NCBI RefSeq assembly: GCF_029784155.1 | Contig: NC_073691.1 | Span: forward strand, 129,208,714-129,272,713 | Reading direction: 5' to 3' | Length of the DNA: 64,000 nt | DNA from: Uranotaenia lowii | Taxonomy: Eukaryota; Arthropoda; Insecta; Diptera; Culicidae | Shown here: one piece after another, positions 35,358 through 45,097 of the stretch | How the letters are laid out: every line of letters starts with the position of its first letter | Numbering within the stretch: position 1 is the first letter of the stretch | The notes under the pieces: model-generated | What the model saw: the letters and a program-made list of their open reading frames with translations, nothing else | Database searches by the model: none | Told to the model about the DNA's origin: nothing | Program-made: the position numbers and the translations under genes

Positions 35358-36457
35358 AAGGGTGTCCACTATGAAATTGCCACAATATGCAATTGCTCTA
35401 ACTTTTTAACCAGTGGGTAGAATTCAATGAAAATTTGGGTGGATTTAGTTCACAGTGCATTGTTTACATCCTGCAAGCTTTAAAGTCTTGTGATCAAAAC
35501 TCGCGGAAATGAAGTCGAAAGAACAGCGCGTGCGTGATAAAATCTTGCGCATTCATTACGAGAAGATCGTTCGAAGAACGATTGACCACCGATGGGATGC
35601 CCAGAAGGGAAGTAAACAGTATTCCGTGCAACACAAAAAATCACAACCGCGTAGTTGGCACCTAAGCCGAAGTTTTGTCCAGAAGGCCAAAACTAAGGCT
35701 GGGCTTTGAAAGTTCAAGGTAAAAAGGCCCCTCATTGCGACGAGAAGCAGAACAAGTGCGCCAAACCCAAGCCAGGAAATTGTTCCTCAACATGCTGAGG
35801 GAAGTTGAATGCTGCATTATGGACCAAGCTTGTCCGCACTAAGATAATGTCCACATTTGCAAATAAATGCCTGGTTTGGCAATCCATCTGCACGTGCAGG
35901 AAGCGGAGTGCACTTTTCGTGACCCAGGATACGATGAACGGACAGGTGTACATGAAAGAGTGCCTACAGAAGCGGCTGCTTCCTCTCCTGAAGGCCCACA
36001 ACGTCTCAACAATCTTCTGGCCGGATTTGGCCTCATGCCACTACTCCAAGGACGTGCTGAAGTGGTCTGCGGACATTAAGGTCAACTTCGTGCCGAAAAT
36101 GTTCAACCCTCCCAACACTCCGGAGGGTTGAACATTTTCGCCCCATCGAGAAGTTCTGGTAGATTATGAACCAGCATCTTCTTAAACGACCTGAGGTAGT
36201 GCAGCCAGTCGAGGAACTGAAGAAAGTATGGGATTACATGCAAAAAACGGTTGATTCACAGGTTGCGCAGAATCTTATGGCCGGGGTTGAGGCCAAGGTG
36301 CGGGCGTTCGCGAATGGACTGATAAAAAAAAACGAGTAAAATGGTAAAATGAAGTTTAATAGTTATTTTTCAATCCCTGAAAATTTGATCGCAGTGGGAT
36401 GAAAACTCGAATTTTGCGATCTATTTTGTGTGGGGCAATTTCATCGCGGACACACTT
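35358..36457 (+). mobile_element. DD37E mariner-type transposon, copy A
   Basis: Inverted ends (AAGGGTGTCCACTATGAAAT and the complement of AAGTGTGTCCGCGATGAAAT) are flanked by TA at 35356-35357 and 36458-36459. The 1.1 kb length is slightly short for the family because of internal deletions. It shares ends and coding sequence with the element at 38162-43516. Confidence 0.88.
35509..36340 (+). pseudogene. DD37E transposase, copy A (dead)
   Basis: The start (KSKEQRVRDKILRIHYEK) is followed by deletion of the HTH region. The first-Asp motif is also lost to deletion near 35820. The second Asp is intact in STIFWPDLASCHYSKDVLKW. The catalytic Glu survives in RPIEKFW near 36143, but a small inverted duplication (36096-36140) places a TGA just before it. 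Frames then continue to VEAKVRAFANGLIKKNE. The family cuts and pastes DNA at TA sites; this copy cannot. Confidence 0.88.
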
Positions 36458-36883
36458 TAATATATGACAGAAATATTGCGAAAATAGTCCAAAAACTGTC
36501 TCGATTCACCCCATTTTACGGTACCAATCAAATTTCATGAACATAGATAATTATTTACCTTTTTTCTGGTATCTGTTCAATATCTAGGACTTCGTCGTAT
36601 CATTGCTTATCATATGAAGCGGAAATTATTGCCACTCTTTTTGCTCAGTTCATCATAACGTTTTATTATCATCTGCTCGTTTCATTAGAAATAGAATTGA
36701 ATTATTCTTTTCCTGAAATTTCCAATCAGCCAGATTGAATCATTTTCATGAAATTTCTTCGTCAGCTTATCCGGAAAATTTAATTCCATTGAAGTCAAAC
36801 ACATCTTAAACATTACTCGGAGAAGTTTTGTTCTTCTTTATTCCCTATGTTTCTTCGAAAGGCACTGCTCTAATGCTACTTAC

Positions 36884-36964
36884 CACAATACGCCGCCAGC
36901 ACGACGAAGGTGGTTATAATCCAATAAGCAGCAATCATTTTACCAAAAATAAATTTGGTGTTCC
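36884..36964 (-). CDS. Candidate host exon: signal peptide start
   Basis: On the minus strand an acceptor-like TTTTCACAG precedes position 36964. A short leader with GGTAAAATG follows, then 18 codons MIAAYWIITTFVVLAAYC ending at a clean donor (GTAAGT from 36883, phase 1). A methionine followed by a hydrophobic core and small residues is a convincing signal peptide or signal anchor. No matching downstream exon was identified; the intron would contain the DD37E copy A and possibly the LTR element. The gene may encode a secreted or membrane protein, but the family is unknown. A chance match is possible in only 55 coding bases. Confidence 0.45.
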
Positions 36965-38159
36965 TGTGAAAATTTTACGTCTTCAAAAATAAACGACAAC
37001 CTGTCGCATAATACGGATGCGCTCGAAAAATTGTTCACCTCACTTGATTACAAACATTTACTTTCCGACGGTTGATTTCTGTAAATTTTCCGGTTATTTT
37101 TATTCACCTCACGTCATTGGCCTGAACCGAATCAAGCAACGGGGAGTCGTCGATTGGTCCCAATAATTCCTTTACTGTAGCCGTTGAAGTGTACCAGTTG
37201 AAGCACGTGAACTGTAAACAAATTTGGAGCTGCTCGGTTGGAACGTATTTTCGGAAGGGATTCGTAAGGAAAAATTATCCTGAGAGCTTCGGGAAATTTA
37301 CACGCCGGATCATATCCATTGGATGATTGTGAAATTTAATCTTCATTCACATATCGCATAATTCACCATGAATGAAAACCTCCAACGCTGAACGCTTTTT
37401 TGACGGTATTGATTACGCGAATTGGATGCTTTACTTGTACCCAAAGTACCCGGAAGCAAGAAAACCATCCAACGGCACCATATTTAAACATTTCGAACGA
37501 ATCCACAAAAGTCACCGGTAGACTGGCTCGAGAATTCTTTGGTAGTCAACTTTTATCATCATTAGCAATGTTTTCATCCGGTGAGTGGATTCGAATCCTC
37601 GGCTCGTGGAACTCACTCGGAAGCTGCCCTCCAATTCAACGCAGCCGCACAAGACGAGCACGTGGCACACAAGTCACTCACCATGGGTTCCACCGTAGTA
37701 ACTGGCTTTCTGCTTTCCGGATCTTGATTACCTACTCGCAATCCAACCAATCTCATCTGCTTGACAATGACCGTGGCCATGAAAAGCCATATTGATGACA
37801 TTCAACCATTTTTGCCCTGGATGATACCCATGGCTGCACGCCATCCATTGTCCTGTCTCGGATTCAGATCACTCACCTTCAGTCCTTGCTCTGAATAACG
37901 ATGGCGCTACGTAACCGTTTCGCTGTTGCGAATAACAGTTTATTGTTGAGGGTTCTGATGAAATTAATACTGGAAATTTAAAATAAATACAATCTATCAA
38001 ATTGAGTTTTCATCATTTGCAAACAAGCGATGGCTGTCTGATTGGGCGCCCTTTTTGTTGCAAATCTAATTAACAGAATCGAACACATCTACTTCGGCGA
38101 AATGGAAAACTGGTTACAGAATGGTGGAGTCAAATTTTACACTTTTGCAATAATTTGAA
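36965..38159. other. More G+C-rich, unique-looking DNA, possibly host exons
   Basis: 37100-37350 would be the upstream region of the candidate signal-peptide exon. 37400-37880 is clearly more G+C rich than its surroundings, with open frames on both strands (131 codons at 37400-37795 plus; 62 codons at 37613-37801 minus) and GTGAGT donors on the minus strand. None is recognisable, and I could not choose a frame. It is one of the few stretches with no sign of transposon origin. Confidence 0.35.
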
Positions 38160-38219
38160 TAAAGGGTGTCAACGATGAAATTGCCACATTGTGAAACTGC
38201 TCTAACTTTTTAACCGTTG

Positions 38220-40438
38220 CACACAGGGGAAAACGATGTAAAAAGGTGATCGAAATTGTTTACGCCAAAACGGAGCGTTTTAGACCCATAGTGTCTTGGA
38301 GACATTTAACCTACATTTAAAGCACTTTAAAATGAGCTTTTGATAAATATGATTAAATCATCTAGCAGTGAGATAGAAAAATTATTTTTTGTATTTTTCA
38401 TTTTAGAGCACTTATGTCTTTGGCAAGTTTTTAGATTGTAAAAATGTAGCGATTTTGTTGAAGACGTCAACATCGTAGAAGCTAACCCAAAAAAGCTAGA
38501 AGGGTTCAAAAAAAAAAAAATTTTTTTATCAAAATTTTCAGTATTTTAACGATATCTTTCCAGGCCGAGCTTATTCGAGCAAGATATGTTTGAAAGAGTT
38601 TTGAGCAGTGATTGAAATCCTCACCAATTTTCTCATCAGAGGCTCTCAAAATACACGCTTTGAGGTCTCGTATAGCTATACAGGAGACGATACATATACA
38701 TTCATTCAAACCTCCCCCCATGAGGAGGATCTGTTCTGAGAGACACTATTCGTTTGCTGCCTCGAACGAACTCTCTCAACGTTCGGTTGCTACATGATGC
38801 ATAAAGAAGACGAGGCACACATGCTCATTTACGTTATTGAATTTGATGGACTCAAGCCGTCGTTGTCGTTGAGGAGAACATCTTTAACCTCGCCGCAAAG
38901 GTTGAGGCAACAACGACAACAACCAAACTTATTGCATTGCATAGGCCCGCAACGTATGGAGCAAGGAGGGGGGAGGAAAAAGAAACGAAAAAACAAGCTG
39001 CCTGCGTGCGGTTGCTGTGCAATAATAGCAATAGCAGAAAAACCTCGGGTATTCGTTCCAGGCACAAACGAGGAGACTCGGGTTTGCTGTGCCTTTTGAT
39101 TTCGGTTCCCTCAAGAATGTAACAGGAGATGAGTGAGAGCCATTCGTTTGGTTTTTTGGATTCGCTGCCTCGAATGTATATTGCTTCGTGAAGGCAGCCA
39201 TGTTGAGAGCGTATGCATCATCGGTTTTGTCGTTTTCGCTGCCTCAAAGCAACCTTTGCTTCCGAGTAAAGCGTTGAGCGAGAGAAGGTTGATCAGTTCA
39301 TTCTCATCCAAATACAACCACTGGTTTTGAGTCACTTAAAATCGAACAGTTTTGTGGAACACACTTAATAAAAATATTCAGACTGAAACGAGTTAGGTTG
39401 GAAACACTAAGAAAAAAAATCTGTTTTCGAACACCTGTATCTTTCTAGTTCGGTTGAGTTCGGTTCATTTTTTGGTTGCATTTGAATCAGGCAGGTTTCA
39501 ACGTTATAAAAACATGGAGTTTATAACGTTAAGTTGTTTATTTTTAAGCTTTATAAGTGATTAAAGTTAGCTATTTTCAAGGAATCTAGAGGACAAATTC
39601 CAAGTTGATTTAAACTGACAATAAGCATCCGTTTTTAGTTTGGTGAAACTTTAGCCAAATCATTCTCTCGCACGCGTATGACGTTTTTAAGCCTCCATTG
39701 ACGAACCTTATCGTCTACCTTTCCGCTTACAATACAATATACCTACTTGATGAATTTGTTTTCCGGTTAGCTAATTTTAAATGCAAAAAAACTTCCTCTA
39801 GATTCCTAGAAAATAGCTAACTTTAATCATTTATGAAGCTACAAAATTAACAACTTAACATTGTAAACTCTATGTTTTTACAACGTTGAAACCTGCCTAA
39901 ATCTTATGCAACCAAAAAATGAACCGAACTCAACCGAACTAGAAAGATACAGGTGTTCGAAAACAGATATTTTTTCTTAGTTTTTCCAATCTAACTCGTT
40001 TCAGTCTGAATATTTTTATTAACTGTGTTCGACAAAACTGTTCGATTTTAAGTGACTCAAAACTCTTTCAAACATATCTTGCTCGAATAAGCTCGGCCTG
40101 GAAAGATATCGTTAAAATACTGAAAATTTTGATAAAAAAATATTTTTTTATTTTGAACCCTTCTAACGTTTTTGGGTTAGCTTCTACGATGTTGACGTCT
40201 TCAACAAAATCGCTACATTTTTACAATCTAAAAACATGCCAAAGACATAAGTGCTCTAAAATGAAAAATACAAAAAAAAATCTATCTCACTGCTAAGTGA
40301 TTAAATCATTTTTATCAAAAGCTCGTTTTAAAGTGCTTTGAATGTAGGTTAAATGTCCCGAAGACACTATGGGTCTAAAACGCTCCGTTTTGGCGTAAAC
40401 AATTTTGATCACCTTTTTACATCGTTTTCCCCTATGTG
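38220..40438. mobile_element. Long-inverted-repeat element, 5-bp TSD
   Basis: CGTTG is repeated at 38215-38219 and 40439-40443. The ends CACACAGGGGAAAACGATGT and its near complement continue as complementary arms of about 650 bp: 38220-38605 plus 39332-39600 on the left, and 39790-40438 on the right, with a centre of about 190 bp. Removing it restores the DD37E sequence. The superfamily is uncertain: a GC-rich 5-bp duplication recalls Transib, but the terminus does not match well. It has no transposase frame. A hAT element is nested in the left arm. Confidence 0.85.
38606..39323. mobile_element. hAT-type non-autonomous element, 8-bp TSD
   Basis: A perfect GTTTTGAG duplication (38598-38605, 39324-39331) flanks ends CAGTGATTG and CAACCACTG. 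The opposite arm of the host element shows the uninserted sequence. The 718-bp interior is relatively G+C rich with the subterminal repeats GCTGCCTCGAA/GCTGCCTCAAA (near 38756, 39168 and 39238). Several overlapping frames of 60-101 codons on both strands are explained by base composition and are not called as genes. Confidence 0.88.
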
Positions 40439-40536
40439 CGTTGGGTAGAATTTAATGAAAATTTGGGTTAATTAAGTTCATAGTGCATTGTTTACATGCT
40501 GCAAGTGTAAAGTCCTGTGATCAAAACTCGCGGAAA

Positions 40537-41694
40537 TGGAGTCGAAAGAACAGCTCGTGCGTGATAAAATCTTACGCATTCATCACGAGAACAAGGATCT
40601 CTCGCATCGTTCCATCGTAAAAACGTTGGGAATCGCGAATTCCGCGGTGTCGCGAGCAGTGCTCAAAAAAGTCAAATTCATTTATCACAATACAACCTGA
40701 ATGAGACAAAAATACTTTCTTCCTCATCTATTTAGACAGACAGCGAAAACATATCAGGTTGGCCTAGACTAACTGCATGATGATTGTGAATATTTTTTTT
40801 ATTCCTTCATTCGCTAGACAGTCAGTCATTTTACAAAGTCGTGACAGTATGAGAAAATGTGAATGGATTTCAAATGACTATTTTTGTTAAAGTAAATTTT
40901 TAGGTAGGATTAAGAATACAACACGAACACTAGAAAATTATGAAAAAAAAACTTCCACTTATATTAAAAGTTATTAAACGTTCTTGAATGTCAGTATCTT
41001 ACTAAATGCCCTCAGATGATTTCTGAATAAACCGATCATAAAAGCAGAATATTAACAACTCCATGAATTTCTGAGTTCGAAGTCTGTTTTTTCTGCCTGG
41101 AGCAACTTTAATTCCAAATAGAAATATAAACAGCAAAGCAAATTTATTTCAGCTAAGGCTTCCTATAACAACAGCAAACTAACCGACTTCACGGATTTCA
41201 GCATTTTAATGACTGAGATTTTTTGGAGGATCACAGTCACGATTTTGAAATGAAGTGACTTTTTATTGACTATCAGTCAGAGATTGCTTTGTGACTGATC
41301 AGAGGAAATCAAGTTCAAAGTAAAATGTATACTGTGATTGAAATTTTTTTTCACATTCATGCAAGCATTTCAACAGTTTTGAACACTGGTCGCTAGTGGT
41401 TAAACGGTTCGAGGAACGATTGACCATCGATCGGAAGCCCATAAGTGAAGGAAAAAGTATTCCGTACAACACCAAAAATCACAACCGCGTAGTTGGGACC
41501 TTCAACAGAAACCCGAACGCCTCCGTTCGGGATGTGGCTAAGAAGCTGCACCTAAGCCGAAGTTTTCTCCAGAAGGCCAAAACTATGGCTGGGCTTCGAA
41601 CGTTCAAGGTAAAAAGGCCCCTCATTGCGACGAAAAGCAGAACAAGTCCACCAAAAACCTGTGCCAGGAAGTTGTACCTCAACATGCTGACGAA
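40537..41694 (+). pseudogene. DD37E transposase, copy B, N-terminal part
   Basis: The frame starts MESKEQLVRDKILRIHHENK and continues through an HTH (DLSHRSIVKTLGIANSAVSR). It is interrupted by a hAT element at 40657-41388 and resumes in the same frame as VVKRFEERLTIDRKP, ending in the conserved LHLSRSFLQKAKTMAGL region. It is cut again at about 41694. The first-Asp motif MDDKTYVKADFKQ appears beyond the next insertion, at 42735-42775. The second Asp and the Glu are missing, because the 3' half has been replaced by unrelated sequence. This copy shows the HTH that copy A lost. Confidence 0.85.
40657..41388. mobile_element. hAT-type non-autonomous element (CAGTGCTCAAAA ends)
   Basis: GTCGCGAG (40649-40656) and GTCGCTAG (41389-41396) are an 8-bp duplication with one mismatch. 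The ends CAGTGCTCAAAA and TTTTGAACACTG are inverted. Excising it with one target copy restores the transposase codons SRVVKRF. The 732-bp interior has repeated TGACTG/CAGTCA motifs and no coding frame. Confidence 0.88.
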
Positions 41695-42715
41695 ACCCGC
41701 AGGCTTTTTTTAAATCTAGAGCTAACGATTTCGCGCGTAGGGCTGCGTTCAATGCCGTAAACTGAGGGTTTAAATTCTACACGTGCATCAGTCAAGTCAG
41801 CTGATTGCACGGATTGCACAAAGACAAATCAAATTTGAAAATACCATAAAATCCTCCGAGTGTACAACACTGATTGATCGTTTTAACGACTTTTCGCTAG
41901 TTAGTATTGGTGATCAAAGAAGGCCAGAAATAAAAATCTTTGTTTCATCAACGGCCATTTTTACATCATATCTAGCCGGGGCCGGATTAAAAAATGGTAA
42001 GATTTTTTAAAATAAATGCAATTAAAATGTTTAATGTGTTCCTTTTTTGACACAGCTCGACGCAGACATGGAGGTTCTGGCGGCTTGTTCCAGATCTGTG
42101 CAAGGGAAGGCACCATGTGATTTAATTTTGAATAGGTAAGTTGAAAATTTTCAATTAAGCGATAAATTTCTCAATTCCTTTTTTTCCTAATTTGCAGCTG
42201 CCCACTCATCCAAGCTACCATGTCAATGCTCATTGATCGTTTCAAGCCCCAGGCCGCCAAAGCATGGGCTTAATTCTTAGGCCCCTAATGAAGGAGGAAT
42301 ATGCCAGATCTTGGTGCCGAACGACCGATTTCCTTTGGCCAAAAGTATAGTGATAATATTGTGTGTAGTGAAGTGTAATATTGTGATAAAAGTTTTGAAT
42401 AAAATTGAAATCTAATGGAAAACACATATTTTTTAAATTGAGAAATTTCCCTCGAATGTGGTTCCGTCTATTACGCACTCATACATATGCAATCATATTT
42501 ACTCAACACACTCACACATAAGCATTTATCCAACACACAAATACAATCAAACCATGACAGAAGTCAACGAGAGCTGTCATTCTGAACCGGGAAAATCGTT
42601 TCAAGTAGAATCGGCTGGGTCATTTAATGCTTGAATTCAATGCAAGGGATGCTTGAAGAATGCTTGAAATCCAAGCATTTTTTCAAGCATTCCAAGCATT
42701 TATTTTGCTAAGCGG
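41695..42715. mobile_element. Unclassified insertion carrying a three-exon cassette
   Basis: Comparison with copy A shows about 1.0 kb of foreign DNA in the transposase between LNML and EVEC(C)IMD. The insert starts CCCGCAGGC and ends TTAGCGGG, so its termini are weakly inverted. The target duplication is short or unclear (GAA or AA). Near its right end it has an iterated AAGCATT motif (42620-42705). The centre has three exon-like blocks and a poly(A) signal. Confidence 0.65.
41783..42273 (+). CDS. Three-exon mini-gene inside a transposon insert
   Basis: Exon 1 ends AAAAATG at 41996 before GTAAGA. Exon 2 is 42056-42135, after TTTTTTGACACAG and before GTAAGT. Exon 3 is 42198-42273, after TAATTTGCAG, ending in TAA. 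AATAAA lies at 42398-42403. Two readings exist. The ATG at the very end of exon 1 gives an exactly in-frame 52-residue product (MLDADMEVLAACSRSVQGK, continuing into CPLIQATMSMLIDRFKPQ). An upstream ATG at 41783 gives MHQSSQLIARIAQRQIKFEN and on, joining to ARRRHGGSGGLFQICA before a stop in exon 2. I do not recognise either. Intron lengths (59 and 62 nt) are typical of flies. Confidence 0.5.
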
Positions 42716-42887
42716 GAAGTTGAATGTTGCATCATGGATGACAAAACATATGTGAAGGCCGACTTCAAACAGATGTCCGCACTCAGAAGATGTCCAAATT
42801 TGCGAATAAATTACTGGTTTGGCAAGCCATCTGCACGCGCGGGAAGCGGAGTGCACCTTTCGTGTTCCTGGACACCATGACCGATAT

Positions 42888-43375
42888 CCCAAGGGCCCCA
42901 CATCGCCAAGAACACTGCATGCAACATCCAACAACCACTGATCACACTGACATGACACTTAGAACAGAAATTCAATCATTTTCTGTCTAATTTTTTTCGT
43001 CAGATTTTGCAGGTTCGCAATACCGACGGCAGGTGGCGAACCTGAAAAATTTGACAAAAAATGCCCTGTAGGAAAAATGTACCTGTTTAGCCCGATTTTA
43101 TAGTAGAAATTGCCTGTTGTTTTTTAAAAGTTGGGTGGCATTTCCTAACTGGGATAGCATTTCTTCAAATCGATCGATGCGCACTCTGGAATCAAAATTG
43201 CGTTCTATTGGAAAAATTATCCAGAAAACGAAATTGAGTGTCCAGTCAGTATAGCCAGTGCAACAACTATAGCCATTGTTGGAATAATCTTCATCATTCC
43301 CCCATCGATGTTGGACAGAGGAACGACAGCACCAGCTATCGGAGTGCCGGGAAAGTGTTCGTTGACCTCCGACAG
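42888..43375 (-). other. Coding-like filler in DD37E copy B
   Basis: About 170 bp that does not match the transposon replaces the second half of the transposase. With the MITE at 42936-43260 removed, the minus strand reads LSEVNEHFPGTPIAGAVVPL then SNIDGGMMKIIPTMAIVVGC and on without a stop. The composition looks like a real protein, but I cannot name it. It may be a host gene fragment copied in during gap repair. Confidence 0.45.
42936..43260 (-). mobile_element. hAT-like MITE (CACTGACC family), copy 3
   Basis: Reverse-oriented 325-bp copy flanked by CAACAAC (42929-42935, 43261-43267). It aligns with the other three copies over its full length. Confidence 0.85.
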
Positions 43376-43518
43376 ACTGTAAATAAAATACCTGTAAAAT
43401 GGTAAAATGAAGTTTAATAGTTATTTTTCAATACCTGAAAATTTGATGGCAATCGGATGAAAACTCTAACTTTGCGAATCAATTTTGTGTGTGTCAATTT
43501 TATCGTGGACATCCTTTA

Positions 43519-45084
43519 CATGACTCGAATTGTATACTTTCTCGAAGCGATATCTCTGGAACTGTTAAAGCTAGATATATGAAATTTTCTGACTTTTCCT
43601 AAAATGAAGAGCTCTACAATTTATCAATTTTAGATTTTTGAATAGGGTTACAGTTATGTCTACAAAACAATTTTGCAAAGCAAATACACTTGAAATTTGT
43701 CAATAGACACTCTGCTCCCCCGAATCGCTTCCCTCAAATGCTCCAGACATCTTTCATATCTCATATTTCTTTAATGGGTACACATTGAATCGACTTTCGG
43801 CCTCGCCCAACTAGGAACCAAGTCAGGGGTGAAAGCTTTTGTTACAAAGATGAACAATCGACATATGAAAGTTGTGTGTGGGTGGGGTAGGTGTGAAAGA
43901 TTCATCATCTTTTCTAGCCCCATTAGGATCACTGACGACCGACGGAGGAAATGAATCTTTTATTTCTATCATACAACGGGCGTGTGCGAACAAATAAGAG
44001 AAGACGTTTCTTGATTCCACATGAATTAGTCGCCGTAACGTTCAGAATAATCTGGCGTTGCATGATATGTGAGGTCCTATCTATCTCATCTAGCTTCCTC
44101 ATTTCTCTTTCGGGACTGGCGAGTCCTCAAAAAAAGCCCAAACGTTAAGACCAATTTTTTTTCACAGATCGAACAGTATGTTTAAATTAACTTGAACAAA
44201 ATATACTCCAAACATTCCATATTTTGATGCCATGGCGTTGGTCATGGTTGGCCCATGGTCAGCGCTCGATGAAAGCGGTAACAAAAAGTGCCCAAAACCA
44301 TCCAGTGAAATGGACCGTATATCATCGCAATCGGCTGACTGCTAAAGTTGGGAGGGCGGACAAAATGAAACGATCATTGAACTGTACTCTTCCCCAAATT
44401 CACTGCCAGTGTTTAATTAAAATTTATATCCTTCGCATAAAAGTGTTGTTCATAGAACAACTAAAAATGCAATCGCTGTTCGTTGGGTTGATAAAATTAC
44501 CTAAAATAAAACGGATGTAAACCAACAACTAAATACTCCACTAATTTAATTTTGTTTATTACCTTTTATTTATATATGAATGTATGAATAAGGGTGCCAG
44601 CGAAAAGAATCATGTGGAATTTAAAAAAAATCGAGCATACACATTTTTTGCCCTAAGCTTTGGCAAAAATCATGCTAAATCTAAAGATAAGAGCGCCATT
44701 GACTTTTTTTGGCTATATTATTTTTAATTTCACAGTTTATAAGAGTCAAACCAAAAGAGTTCTAAAAGTTTGTCTGCTATCATAAATTCATTGCATACTT
44801 AAAGGTGCAGTTTCCTAATTTTCAGTAAAAAGCACTTTTTTGAGTCCCTTTTATCAGGAAATTATTGGATAAATATTAGTCATTGGATAAAGATTGATAA
44901 TTTCATGCTCAGCAATGATCACGACCCATTCAGAAGAAAAATATATCTTTTCGGCCTCGATGGAACAAGTGAACCCTTAACATACACAACTAAAAAATAT
45001 CGTCGATGTTATCAATCATGTTGGTGTAAACTACTTTTAAAATTATTACAATTTCCAACTTTTTTTTATCTCTGGTGAATAGTT
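43519..45084. other. Mostly unassigned; old mariner-like remnant at 44760-45060
   Basis: 44760-45060 resembles the interior of the GGGGAGAG family (CATTGCATACTTAAAGGTGC; GGATAAATATTAGTCATTGG) but is diverged and lacks ends. A 98-codon plus frame at 44224-44520, with an AATAAA-like tail, is unidentified. I see nothing else. Confidence 0.4.
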
Positions 45085-45097
45085 CACCCATTAGTCT

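Larger units (their letters stand above)
38162..43516 (+). mobile_element. DD37E mariner-type transposon, copy B (multiply nested)
   Basis: Ends AAGGGTGTCAACGATGAAAT and the complement of AAGGATGTCCACGATAAAAT are flanked by TA (38160-38161, 43517-43518). Only about 1.1 kb of the 5.36 kb is the transposon itself: 38162-38219, 40439-40656, 41389-41694, 42716-42890 and 43376-43516. The rest is four later insertions (38220-40438, 40657-41388, about 41695-42715, 42936-43260) plus a coding-like filler of about 170 bp around the last one. Confidence 0.88.

Noticed and set aside
38794..39335. Overlapping 60-101 codon frames on both strands
   Set aside because: All lie inside a 718-bp hAT element with an exact 8-bp duplication. 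No frame has domain features.
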